Origin: Actinomadura sp. 7K507
GTDB taxonomy: Bacteria; Actinomycetota; Actinomycetes; Streptosporangiales; Streptosporangiaceae
Direction: 5' to 3'
NCBI RefSeq assembly: GCF_004348425.1
Contig: NZ_SMKK01000017.1
Location: 1-63,860 of the forward strand
DNA length: 63,860 nucleotides
This document shows positions 9,223-17,478 of this stretch, in pieces; positions within the stretch are counted from its first letter, which is position 1; every line of letters starts with the position of its first letter. The position numbers and the translations under genes are program-made. The notes beneath the pieces are model-generated. The model was not told the origin of the DNA. It made no database searches and saw only the letters and a program-made list of their open reading frames with translations.

Positions 9223-10446
9223 TTAATGATCACGCAATTCGCTCATAATTCGGGAAACGGAAGCTTGAATGTTTTCCTGATACTGAACTTCTGGCATATC
9301 CTCTATGGAGGTCACCCATGATTCGTTGGCCGCATGTGCTGCGGACAGAACGTCCTGCATCTCATCTACGTCTTCGAGTAGAGCGGCTTTCTTGAAAGCA
9401 TGCTTCGACTTGAGAGCACTAGTGTCCCAGCTTCTTATTTGCTGTTCGATTTTCTTTAGGTCGTGCAATTGCTTGGCGGCAAGCCACTCAAAGCAACGAA
9501 CTTCAAGTTTTACATCGAGCTCCATCTCGTCGTTTTTTATCGTGTTAGCCATTTTTTGGATGGCTGCCCATTGGTCCAGCTTCATTAGCTCATCGAAATA
9601 GAGTATTGAGGTCCCGCTAACCGCGAGCGCGGACATATTCTTTTTGGTCTTCGGCAGAAATCTTGTCGCTATCAGGTTGCCCAGGCAGACAATATGCCCA
9701 AGACTTGAATGCAGGTACTGTTCGTCAAGTGGCAGTAGATTTCCTATCGGTCCCGCTCCGGCAACTTTATGTTTGTATGAGGGATTCACTTTCCCTCCGG
9801 TGTGGACATATGCGTGACGTCGCTCGAATATTTCTGCCACTTCGTCCCAGTTGATACATAGATTCTGGAGTACAAGACCTTGCTCCTCAAACCATTTCGT
9901 CCAAGATGCAAGACCGCCCCTTAGGATGTTCTCAACCCGCTTGGTCAGTGCGTTTTCTATTATTTCATCCAAATCGTTGGCGGCGATCAGCTCAGCTAGA
10001 CTGAACTCTTTCTCTTGGATGGGTGCCTGGAGTGGATTCTGTCGCATAAAGACTTCAACGATCGACGAAATAAGACTCTCGAAAGCACTGACCATTACCA
10101 TTAAAGTTGCTCTGTGCACTACCGCCGTAGGTTCCGGGCGAAGGATCAACTGCTTTAGTGAGAGTTCAAAGCTTGCATTTGTTGATCCCTTGCCAATAAT
10201 CTCGACCAATTCGGCTCGCGCTTCCTCTCTCGACAACTTGTTGGCCGCGAACTTCTTGAGCAACCCCTGGAAGTCATCCTCCCTGTCCCCTTGAAAAGCT
10301 TTCGCTATGACTTCGAGCCTCCACTTTCGATCCGCGGCACGTAGGCTGCTGTGGGCTGAACTTGGAATCAAATGGTGGAGCGAGATGAGTGTCTCATTGA
10401 AACCGAAAATCGCATCAAAAATGTCGCCAGCATTTTCGTTCTCCAT
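9223..10446 (-). CDS. Putative HEPN-domain protein (candidate RNase/abortive-infection factor)
   Basis: The 407-aa soluble, largely helical protein starts at ATG 10446 with AAAGGA six bases upstream. What is seen: a helix MVMVSAFESLISSIVEVFMR (118-137) and, about 70 residues on, EIFERRHAYVHTGGKVNPSY, in which Arg210 and His215 form an R-x4-H motif. What is known: HEPN nucleases pair a helical bundle with R-x4-6-H as the RNA-cleaving site, and they are frequent in toxin-antitoxin and abortive-infection systems. The inference is that this is a cargo defence or toxin gene. It is much less GC-rich than its neighbours, stands alone between an integrase fragment and a decayed att copy, and has no obvious antitoxin next to it. 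The remaining roughly 190 C-terminal residues are not recognised. Confidence 0.6.
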   Translation of the reverse strand: MENENAGDIFDAIFGFNETLISLHHLIPSSAHSSLRAADRKWRLEVIAKAFQGDREDDFQGLLKKFAANKLSREEARAELVEIIGKGSTNASFELSLKQLILRPEPTAVVHRATLMVMVSAFESLISSIVEVFMRQNPLQAPIQEKEFSLAELIAANDLDEIIENALTKRVENILRGGLASWTKWFEEQGLVLQNLCINWDEVAEIFERRHAYVHTGGKVNPSYKHKVAGAGPIGNLLPLDEQYLHSSLGHIVCLGNLIATRFLPKTKKNMSALAVSGTSILYFDELMKLDQWAAIQKMANTIKNDEMELDVKLEVRCFEWLAAKQLHDLKKIEQQIRSWDTSALKSKHAFKKAALLEDVDEMQDVLSAAHAANESWVTSIEDMPEVQYQENIQASVSRIMSELRDH

Positions 10447-10731
10447 GGAAGTCCTTTCGTGATTTTTGTATAGAATGTTCCTGTAGTCTTCTTGCTTGGG
10501 TTAAGAGTTCCGTGACGGAATGCTATCGACTCCCAACCGTCACGGTGGCATTTCTAGACATGTCGGCCACCTTTGGCCTCCCGCTTCGAATCTCCCAACA
10601 GAGATGATGGGGGATGTGGGCCGGGGCCCAGATTAAACGCTCACGGAACCACGGGCGGAACGGAGATGCGGCGTGGGGCGGTCAAAAGAGACTCCGCCGC
10701 AGGTCGACGCCATGATCGTCGATATCGAGAT

Positions 10732-10787
10732 CTCTGGAAATCATCGGCATAGCCTGCGGAGGTTCGAACCCAGTACCCGCCGCACCA
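10732..10787 (+). repeat. Decayed third copy of the att/tRNA-Tyr 3' end
   Basis: The sequence around 10737-10787 follows the tRNA-Tyr 3' half (AAATC..TCGGC.TAGCCT.CG.AGGTTCGAACCC..TACCCGCC.CACCAGCAAA) with scattered substitutions. The T-stem no longer pairs (GGAGG against CCAGT) and the 5' half of the tRNA is absent, so it is not a tRNA. It sits next to an integrase gene exactly as attL does, marking a former junction between tandem elements. Confidence 0.8.
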
Positions 10788-10792
10788 GCAAA

Positions 10793-10833
10793 GAACAGCC
10801 CCTGACCAGGCGTTCCCCGGTCAGGGGCTGTTC
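10793..10833. terminator. Hairpin after the decayed att copy
   Basis: Perfect 15-bp arms GAACAGCCCCTGACC / GGTCAGGGGCTGTTC lie at 10793-10807 and 10819-10833. It is homologous to the hairpins after the other two att copies and lies downstream of the minus-strand integrase. Confidence 0.75.
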
Positions 10834-10912
10834 TCGTTCCGTCCGACCGTCTCTGATCGTTTGCCGGTGTCAACGGCTGTGCGGGTTGGATACGGGATGA
10901 ATCTCCGACGCC

Positions 10913-12349
10913 CTAGGCGGCCCGGTCAGGGCCTCCGGTCGCGTCCTCCTCGCCGTTGACCGGGCTCCGGCCGACCCTGGTTGCCTCCGTGATCCTGCGC
11001 TTGGCCTCTTCCTCTTGCCCGGCCACGCACTTGGCGTAGACCCGGAGGAGCACGGCCACGCTGTGACCCGCCCACTCGGCCACCTGCGCGGGCGGGACGC
11101 CCGCGCTCAACCAGGTGGACACGGCGGCGTGCCGGAGGGCATACGGCGTCTCAGCGAGCGGTGAGGCGGCCTCTTCGGGTGTGAGCGCGTTGGCTCTCGC
11201 CGTCCGCCATGCGCCCAGGTACGTCCGGTCGGTCATGATCCCGCCGCGTGGCCCGACGAACAGACGGCAACCAGGTTGGACCCGGAACGCTTCGATGTGA
11301 TGCCGGAGGAGGCGAACGAGCTCCGGGTGAAGGGGAACCGGACGTGTCTCGCCGGGGGCACGATGCTTGAGTGGTTGCCGGTCGCGTGGCTTGCCGCCGT
11401 TCGTCCACCTAGACCCGCTACGCGGCTCCGAGTGTGTGAGGCGCAACTCTCCCCACCCTTCCGGCGGGAGAGAGACGAGGTTGTCACGCCGGAGGTCCAC
11501 AACCTCTTCGGGGCGTAGAGCGGCGTAGTACATGAGGGCGAAGAACGCCACCATTCGTTCGCCTCGCTTGCCCTGCGGCTTGACGGCGGCGAGGAGGCGC
11601 GTGGCCTGTTCGGCGTTCACAACGGTTCGCATGTCGAGTGTTTGTGCCGTACGGGGCTTGGTCCACTTCACTCGCTTGAGCGGGTTGGCAGGGAGGATTG
11701 AACGCTCACACGCGTACTCCATGGCGTTGTTGAACGTGACCCGCTTGCGGGTGGACGTAGTGCCGGCGGCCGGGGTCCCGTCCTTCTTTCTGCTGAGTCT
11801 GTCGAGTACAGCCCTCGCGATGGTGGCGCCGTCGCGGTCGGGCGCCAGGTCGCCCATGTCGATGGTGTTGCGTTCCAGCCAACGGAGGGTGGGCAACAGC
11901 GCTTCGGGCGGCTCTCCGCCCTTCTGAAGGCGTTCACTGTACGCCCAGCTTCGGAGGGCTAGGCGGATCTCCTCGCGGGACGGCGCGCCCTTCTGAGACG
12001 TCAGAAGGGCTTCCGTCGCGTCGGTGAGAGCCTCTGCGATGCCTCGCCGATGGTTCGGCGAGGCGTACGGCCATTTCGCGGTGACGTAGTCGAGTGAGAA
12101 CGCATACCAGCTGATTGCGTTCTCCTCGCGCGTCCAGGAGACAGGGCGCCCGGTTCGGAGGCTGAACGCCTCGCCGTTCTTCGTGGCGGTGACAAGGCTT
12201 GAACGGAAGCTTTCCGCCTGTGCGCTTCGACGGAACCCTTCGGTCCACCGCTTCGATCCGACCTTCCAACGGACGGTGTACGTGGTGACCCTCGCGCCCT
12301 GTCGAACGTGGGTCTCGTGAATCCGTACGTCGAATGTGGTGTCTTTCAT
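10913..12349 (-). CDS. int: Site-specific tyrosine recombinase (AICE integrase)
   Basis: The integrase recombines attP and attB at tRNA-Tyr and, with Xis, excises the element. The 478-aa product starts at ATG 12349, overlapping the xis stop as ATGA. The open frame extends 96 codons further upstream, but that part runs across xis and is not integrase-like. It has an N-terminal arm-type domain (MKDTTFDVRI... TYTVRWKVGSKRWTEGF), a SAM-like core-binding region (about 80-220) and a catalytic domain. Catalytic candidates are Arg279 (YYAALRPEEVVDLR), Arg406/His407 (PYALRHAAVSTWL), His429 (AGHS) and Tyr438 (RVYAKC). It lies next to att sequence, as usual for AICEs. Confidence 0.94.
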   Translation of the reverse strand: MKDTTFDVRIHETHVRQGARVTTYTVRWKVGSKRWTEGFRRSAQAESFRSSLVTATKNGEAFSLRTGRPVSWTREENAISWYAFSLDYVTAKWPYASPNHRRGIAEALTDATEALLTSQKGAPSREEIRLALRSWAYSERLQKGGEPPEALLPTLRWLERNTIDMGDLAPDRDGATIARAVLDRLSRKKDGTPAAGTTSTRKRVTFNNAMEYACERSILPANPLKRVKWTKPRTAQTLDMRTVVNAEQATRLLAAVKPQGKRGERMVAFFALMYYAALRPEEVVDLRRDNLVSLPPEGWGELRLTHSEPRSGSRWTNGGKPRDRQPLKHRAPGETRPVPLHPELVRLLRHHIEAFRVQPGCRLFVGPRGGIMTDRTYLGAWRTARANALTPEEAASPLAETPYALRHAAVSTWLSAGVPPAQVAEWAGHSVAVLLRVYAKCVAGQEEEAKRRITEATRVGRSPVNGEEDATGGPDRAA

Positions 12350-12546
12350 CAGGCGGCGTCCTCGCAGGTTGAGAGCCAGCGGTCGAGTTCGGAGCGAAGA
12401 ACCCGGAGGGACTTGTTCGGGAGCGTGAGGCAGCGAGGGGCGCGCTCCTTTAGGCGCCAGTCGTAGAAGGTTGAGGGGGAGATTTTGAGTTCGGCGCATA
12501 CCTCGGCGACGGTGAGCTTTTCGTCGCGTTGTGTCTTGACGGGCAA
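12349..12546 (-). CDS. xis: Excisionase-like small HTH protein
   Basis: The 65-aa protein has a MerR/excisionase-type winged helix: LTVAEVCAELKISPSTFYDW, then RLKERAPRCLTLPNKSLRVL and a final SELDRWLSTCE helix. This is typical of the AlpA/Xis proteins encoded just upstream of AICE integrases, which bend DNA to favour excision. The start is TTG at 12546, with GAGG six bases upstream. No ATG or GTG is available in frame before a stop. It overlaps int by four bases, so the two are translationally coupled. Confidence 0.85.
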   Translation of the reverse strand: MPVKTQRDEKLTVAEVCAELKISPSTFYDWRLKERAPRCLTLPNKSLRVLRSELDRWLSTCEDAA

Positions 12547-12785
12547 TTGCTACCTCATTTCTTCGGCGTGTGATCGGTCGGACTGGTGGCCGGTGTCGTG
12601 CTGGTGGCTGCGCACCGGTCACGGGGAGCGACGTCAACGGGAGCGAGGTGGCGGCCTACAGCGGTGAAGCACGTCAGCGGAATCCCGCAGAATCGGTTTT
12701 GCTGGTTTCTGCTGACGGGCTGCGTTGCTGGCGGAGGGCGCGGCAACCGCGGGCGCAGTGACGCTGCGCGAGCGGGACGCGGGAG

Positions 12786-14768
12786 TCATCTCGTCGTCCC
12801 TGTGGCGTCCGGGTGGGTCTCGTAGACGGGACCGGCCTTACGGCCTCGCCCGTTCTTCGGTGGTGTGGGCACGCGTCGAATCCAGCCGTGCGACTCCAAG
12901 ATGCGGAGTGCCGGGTCCAGGTCTGCGACCTTCTTGAAGCGCCGGAGGGACGAGAGCACGTCACGCGCGCCGAACTGTGTTGTGCCGGTTCGCTCGATCC
13001 AGTCGAGCAGAGTGCGCGCGTCGTTGACGGCCGGGTCGGCTCCGATGGCGTCGTAAGCGGCTTGCGCGTGAACCGTGAAGTATTCGCCGATCTGGTGTGC
13101 GTTCTGGAATGTGGCGAGTGTGATGGGTCGGTCCCAGCCATCGCGGAAGTGTTTCGCGATGTGGAGTAGGGCGGCGATGCGGAGAACGGCACCTACGTAC
13201 TTGCCGCCCCAGTCGGTCATGTGGGCGAGGTCGCCGATTCCGGGGCGAAAGCGCGGTTCTGTTTCTGCCAATAGCGCGATGATGGCGCGCTCAGCGTCCG
13301 GCGTGAAACGAACCGTCTCCGACTCGGGAAGCATGTGCATCGACAGAACTAGCGCTGTGACGTTGGCCCGGTAGGTGTCCTGAATCTCTTGCGGCATTGG
13401 TGCGGGGTTGGGCTCTCGGTAGCCGAGTAGGGACTTGGGAACCGAGTAGAGCAGTCTGCCGAGTAGCCCTTGTTCGAGGAACTGCGGCGTCTCGCCGAGA
13501 CGCGTGAGGACGCCGGGCTGTGTGCAGATGCCGAGCGTGACCGTGGCTGCGGGGATGCGCTCCGACGAACGCCCCACGCGGTCGGTGCGCATTTCCTCGC
13601 CAGCGTGGCCAGACTTGAGGATGGCGAAGTTGGGGGCGCCGGAGTAGCGCCCTGCGGCGATAGAGAAAATTTCGCCCTCCGGCGAGAGGATCGCGAACCG
13701 TCCGCCTTGCTCGGCGAGGTGGGACGTCAGCCGTTCCACGGTGGCGTCATCGGAGAACAGGCACGGTTCGGCCGGAACGGTCGCCTCGTCGAGAGCAAGC
13801 CGGGCGGTCGTCGCGTCGTCCAGGGCGGCGGCCTGCTGCGTGGCGTCTACGGCATTCGCGGCGGCCTTCTCTGCCTTCTCGGCGTGCGCCTCCGCGACGC
13901 GTCGGGCAATGACGGCCTCGGCGATGCCCGGCTTTGCCTGCTCGATCAGGGTTGCTTCCGCCGCCCTGATCGGGGCCGTCATGTGCTTGTAGACCTCGGA
14001 TTTGCGGTTGCCGGGCGGCAACACGACCAGGGTGAAGAGGTTGGTCGGTTCAGCCCAAGCGGGCCCCTGTACCCAAACCTTGCCTCCGGCCGCCACTCCC
14101 AGGACGGCGAGGGCGAGGCAACCGGCGAGATCGGCCGGGGTCTGGGTGACCTCGGCTAGGCGGGCCGCATACTCGCCAAGCCAGTCAGGGAACGCCCAGA
14201 CAGGGAAGGTCGGCAGTTCGGGAGTGGCGGAAAGCGGCGCCGGGGAAGGCCAACCCTGCGCGTCCATCGCGGCGAGGGCGGACAGTTCGTCAGCGACGGC
14301 GCTGCGCATGTCGTGGTCAACGTCGCCCGTCGCGCTGTAGCCGATCTGCATGAGCCGTGTCCCCGTGGCGGTCACGCGTCGGGCGTAGGCGAGGCGGCGA
14401 ACGAGCTGGGCGTAGTACGTGGCGTTCGTGGCGCTCGGTACCTGACTGATGAGCGTGTGCAGGTATGGCGCACCGCCGATCTTGGCTAGCTCGCGCGGCT
14501 CGATGGCTGCGGCCACCGCGACCGGCTCAAAGGGCGCGCCACGGTCGGCGAGGCTTGTGATGGCCGCCCAGATCTGTTGATGAGCGGGCCGGTAGAAGTC
14601 GCTTCCGTCCAGGAGCGAGCGAACCTCTGGCAGAGCGGGCGGCGAGATCATGACCGCGCCCAAGACGTGTTGCTCAGCGTCGATGTTGTGCGGACGGGGC
14701 CGAACGAAGTCGGCGAGGTCGGCCGGTGTGTCCTGGTCGCTATCGACCGGGTGACGCGCGGACGCCAT
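12786..14768 (-). CDS. Replication protein: DnaB N-terminal domain fused to DUF3987 ATPase
   Basis: The 660-aa protein probably drives replication of the excised element. Residues 26-145 match the N-terminal domain of DnaB helicases (PHNIDAEQHVLGAVMI ... FYRPAHQQIWAAI ... APYLHTLISQVPSATNATYY). From about 195 onward it is DUF3987-like, with a Walker-A-type loop PPGNRKS at 251-257 in a variant form (GNRKS, not GxGKS/T) and an insert of Ala/Glu-rich coiled coil (about 268-325). The C-terminus (DARTLLDWIERTGTTQFGAR...) resembles a winged helix. AICEs usually encode RepSA, RepAM or Prim-Pol initiators; none is seen here, so this gene fills that place by inference. Start is ATG 14768. Confidence 0.8.
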   Translation of the reverse strand: MASARHPVDSDQDTPADLADFVRPRPHNIDAEQHVLGAVMISPPALPEVRSLLDGSDFYRPAHQQIWAAITSLADRGAPFEPVAVAAAIEPRELAKIGGAPYLHTLISQVPSATNATYYAQLVRRLAYARRVTATGTRLMQIGYSATGDVDHDMRSAVADELSALAAMDAQGWPSPAPLSATPELPTFPVWAFPDWLGEYAARLAEVTQTPADLAGCLALAVLGVAAGGKVWVQGPAWAEPTNLFTLVVLPPGNRKSEVYKHMTAPIRAAEATLIEQAKPGIAEAVIARRVAEAHAEKAEKAAANAVDATQQAAALDDATTARLALDEATVPAEPCLFSDDATVERLTSHLAEQGGRFAILSPEGEIFSIAAGRYSGAPNFAILKSGHAGEEMRTDRVGRSSERIPAATVTLGICTQPGVLTRLGETPQFLEQGLLGRLLYSVPKSLLGYREPNPAPMPQEIQDTYRANVTALVLSMHMLPESETVRFTPDAERAIIALLAETEPRFRPGIGDLAHMTDWGGKYVGAVLRIAALLHIAKHFRDGWDRPITLATFQNAHQIGEYFTVHAQAAYDAIGADPAVNDARTLLDWIERTGTTQFGARDVLSSLRRFKKVADLDPALRILESHGWIRRVPTPPKNGRGRKAGPVYETHPDATGTTR

Positions 14769-14856
14769 GATGTAGGTGCCTCCATCGGTTGTGATCGGTT
14801 GGGGCGCGGCTCCGGTGCTCGTGCTTGGTGGCTGTGGCGCCGGGGCCGCTTTGCGT

Positions 14857-15129
14857 CTAGTGCTTGCTGCGGTCTCGTGTGTTCATCACGTACGTCCAGG
14901 CGCGTCGGCCTAGACGGACTTGAGCGGCGCGCCCTCCGCACTGGTCGCAGTAGCGCCACGCGCGGCCGGAGGGCGACCGGAATCGTCCGGCGCCTCCGCA
15001 CTTCCGGCACGCTCGGAACGGCCAGACAAGGCAGTGAACGACGTACGCGACGGCAGCGACGATGACGAAGAGGACGAACGATCCGGTGTCCGATCCACCG
15101 TCGCTAGCGGCGAGGATCATGGGGGTCAC
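14857..15129 (-). CDS. Small membrane protein with a zinc ribbon
   Basis: The 90-aa product has one membrane helix (SFVLFVIVAAVAYVVHCLVW) followed by a compact zinc ribbon with two CxxC pairs: ACRKCGGAGRF and YCDQCGG. The start chosen is GTG 15129, because AGGAGG lies four bases upstream. An ATG nine bases later has poorer spacing, and a longer frame to 15156 has no ribosome site. Small proteins of this type are common between rep and tra in AICEs. A role in transfer or spread is possible, but no function is known to me. Confidence 0.75.
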   Translation of the reverse strand: MTPMILAASDGGSDTGSFVLFVIVAAVAYVVHCLVWPFRACRKCGGAGRFRSPSGRAWRYCDQCGGRAAQVRLGRRAWTYVMNTRDRSKH

Positions 15130-15163
15130 AGAGCCTCCTAGGGGTGTTTCGGGCAAGGCTGTA

Positions 15164-15256
15164 GCTAGGGCGCTAGAACGCTTGTTCGCTGGTCAGGTGG
15201 CAGTTAGGCCGCTAGCGGGGCCGCTAGGTCTAGCGGGGGTGGGCGCTAGACCTAGC
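15164..15256. repeat. Cluster of GCTAG iterons / small palindromes
   Basis: Within 93 bases upstream of the zinc-ribbon gene and behind the tra stop, GCTAG or its complement occurs about seven times (15164, 15172, 15211, 15223, 15230, 15245, 15252). They form CCGCTAGCGG, CCGCTAGGTCTAGCGG and CGCTAGACCTAGCG. CTAG is normally scarce in such GC-rich DNA, so the cluster is unlikely to be chance. It could be a replication iteron set, the Tra recognition locus (clt), or an operator. Confidence 0.65.
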
Positions 15257-15273
15257 GGCGCCTACGGCGTTGA

Positions 15274-17478
15274 TCAGGGCGTGCCGGTTGCCTTCCGGGC
15301 GGCCTCCTGGACGTCCTCACGGACGATGCCGCGCCGGTTCGCTCCCTTGCCGTCGTCGTCCTGGCCCCAGACTTGCCGGGTGGTGACCCCATAGGGCTTG
15401 AGAGCGTCGGTGAGTTGGCCGGGCGTCCATCCGGAGTAGAGACCAGGGCGGAGTTCGGCGAGGCGCTTGACGACGGTCTCCGACCAGATCTTGTCTTCGT
15501 CGGAGGCGATGACGGCGGCCACGTCATCGAGGAGCGAGATTCCGGCGTCCGCCGTCGTCGAGTCCTCTCCGGCCGCGTAGCCGGTCAGGGTGCCGGCGGC
15601 CTTCCGGAGGGTGCGGGCGCGCTCGCAGATGTGCTCAGCGGTCAGGTTGTCGATGTAGTAGGAGCGGCCGGTCTGGGGGTCGTCGGCGTCTCCGACCAGG
15701 TAGCCGATGCCCTTGTCTCGGAGGCCGAACGTGGTGGCGCGGAGCCCGTTGCGGTATGCGGAGGTGCCAAGAACCATGTCGTTCTCGACTTGTCCCATGA
15801 CCCGCAGACAGAACCGGATCCCGACGTTGGCAGAGACGCCGGTCGGTAGAGAGTCCTTGTCGGGGCGTTGCGTGGCCAGAAGCAGGATCACGCCAAAGGC
15901 GCGGCCAAGCTTGATGATCGCGGTGCAGAGTTCGGCGGCCTCGGCGCCGTAGGTCGGGTGGGCGAAGAGGTTCTGGCACTCGTCGATGATGAAGACCAGG
16001 GGCCGGAGGCCGAGTGACTTCTTCGCGGCGAGTTGGGGCGTGACCTTGTTCTCCGGGCAGACGTCCTTGGGCAGCTTGCGGAGAGTCTGGGCGCGCCGTT
16101 CCAGTTCCTTACGGATCTCTCGGAGCGAGGCGAGGCACGCGGCTATCGTCTCGTCGTCCTGTCCGGATCCGTAGTGGTGAGCCACCTTTTCTAGGGCGGA
16201 CAGGTCACCGGAGCCTTTGAGTTCGAAGGTGCGGAGTTCGGCGAGGGCATCCAGTGCGGCCGCCAGGGCGAGGATGCGGAGAGCGAACGTCTTGCCCATG
16301 CCCGGCATGGCAGCGATCAGCGCGTTCGCGTACATGAGCGTGAGGGTGATCGTCCGGCCGCGCTGGTCGGTGCCGAACGGGATCGCCTTGAAAAGGTCAG
16401 CTGTACCGGACTTGGCCAGCGGCCACGCCGGAGGCTTGACCTGGTTCATGTCCTGGTCGCCGACCCACAGGACGAGCCGTCCGGCGTGCTGGTCGTGGGC
16501 AGGCTCCGGCCAGACACAACCGAGAGGGCGCCGGAGGCCGGACGCGAGGCGCTCACGCCGGTCCATGATGTCGGTGACGGTGACCCCGTACGGGAGGTCA
16601 ACGTCAGCGCGCCATCCGGGACCGTCACGGGTGATCGGCGCGGGGAACGTGATTCCGGCGCCACCCTTGCCTAGCGCCTTGTTGATCTCAGCGATGCCCA
16701 GGGCGCCCAGAGCACGGACGACGATCCCACTCGTCAGCTTCGGCGCGCTGGTCGAGACGACGGCCGGACCCATGAGCGGCTTGTCCGCAGGGGAGCCGAT
16801 CCAGCCGAGTACCGCGACCAGGGCGGCGAGGGCTGTGGCTTGTGTGACCCCTCCCGCGGCCGCCACAGCGGAGGCGGCGAAACCGGCGCCGACCAGACCG
16901 CCGGAGGCGACCAGGCGACGCCACCGGACGCGGTTGTCACGCTCGCGCAGTAGCCGGAGGTAAGTGTCTGCGTCGTTGCCGTCCACCGCGCCCAGGCGGA
17001 GCGGCAGGGCCTCCGCGTCGCACGTCCAGCGCCACGTTCCGGCGATCAGTCGCCAGACACCACGGGGCGAGCGAAAGGCGAGAGTCGTGGCGTACAGCGG
17101 GATCCGGGCGGCGTGGTATCCGGCGATGTGGGCGCCGTAGTCGACCGCCCACCGGACGGTGGTCTTCGCCTCCTCGCGGTCACGGAGCCATGGGACGATG
17201 ATCGGACGACGCCGGGCGCCTCGCCCCGCGAGGAAGCGTGTCCGGAACTCTTGGCGGCGGGGCGTGGCCTGGTCGACCAGGACTGTCCCCTCTAGGGCGT
17301 CGTCCCCGTCCTCCGGGCCGTCCGCAGAGGACGGGGCGGCCGGGTGGCCTCCGATGTCGCCCCCGTTGTCCTCGCCACTTCCGGCGCTGTCCGTGAGCGT
17401 CTCGTCAGCGTCGGTCGACTGGTCGGCGTACGGAACGGGAAGGCGGAGCACCTCGGCCATGGGCTTGCTGAAGTTCAT
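15274..17478 (-). CDS. tra: FtsK/SpoIIIE-type DNA translocase (Tra transfer protein)
   Basis: In AICEs one hexameric FtsK-like ATPase moves double-stranded DNA between mycelia. The 734-aa product has an acidic N-terminus, a hydrophobic membrane stretch (about 191-227: ASGGLVGAGFAASAVAAAGG onward), then the motor domain. Walker A is AMPGMGKT (390-397), and Walker B is LVFIIDECQN with its acidic pair. A C-terminal winged-helix-like region (about 660-734: LRPGLYSGWTPGQLTDALK) may read the clt site, as gamma domains do. The ATG at 17478 overlaps the stop of the upstream DUF2637 gene (ATGA). It is last in a five-gene minus-strand transfer operon starting at 19417. Confidence 0.93.
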   Translation of the reverse strand: MNFSKPMAEVLRLPVPYADQSTDADETLTDSAGSGEDNGGDIGGHPAAPSSADGPEDGDDALEGTVLVDQATPRRQEFRTRFLAGRGARRRPIIVPWLRDREEAKTTVRWAVDYGAHIAGYHAARIPLYATTLAFRSPRGVWRLIAGTWRWTCDAEALPLRLGAVDGNDADTYLRLLRERDNRVRWRRLVASGGLVGAGFAASAVAAAGGVTQATALAALVAVLGWIGSPADKPLMGPAVVSTSAPKLTSGIVVRALGALGIAEINKALGKGGAGITFPAPITRDGPGWRADVDLPYGVTVTDIMDRRERLASGLRRPLGCVWPEPAHDQHAGRLVLWVGDQDMNQVKPPAWPLAKSGTADLFKAIPFGTDQRGRTITLTLMYANALIAAMPGMGKTFALRILALAAALDALAELRTFELKGSGDLSALEKVAHHYGSGQDDETIAACLASLREIRKELERRAQTLRKLPKDVCPENKVTPQLAAKKSLGLRPLVFIIDECQNLFAHPTYGAEAAELCTAIIKLGRAFGVILLLATQRPDKDSLPTGVSANVGIRFCLRVMGQVENDMVLGTSAYRNGLRATTFGLRDKGIGYLVGDADDPQTGRSYYIDNLTAEHICERARTLRKAAGTLTGYAAGEDSTTADAGISLLDDVAAVIASDEDKIWSETVVKRLAELRPGLYSGWTPGQLTDALKPYGVTTRQVWGQDDDGKGANRRGIVREDVQEAARKATGTP

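Noticed and set aside
10732..10787. Possible second tRNA-Tyr gene
   Set aside because: No 5' half, and the T-stem is mismatched. It is an attachment-site scar.
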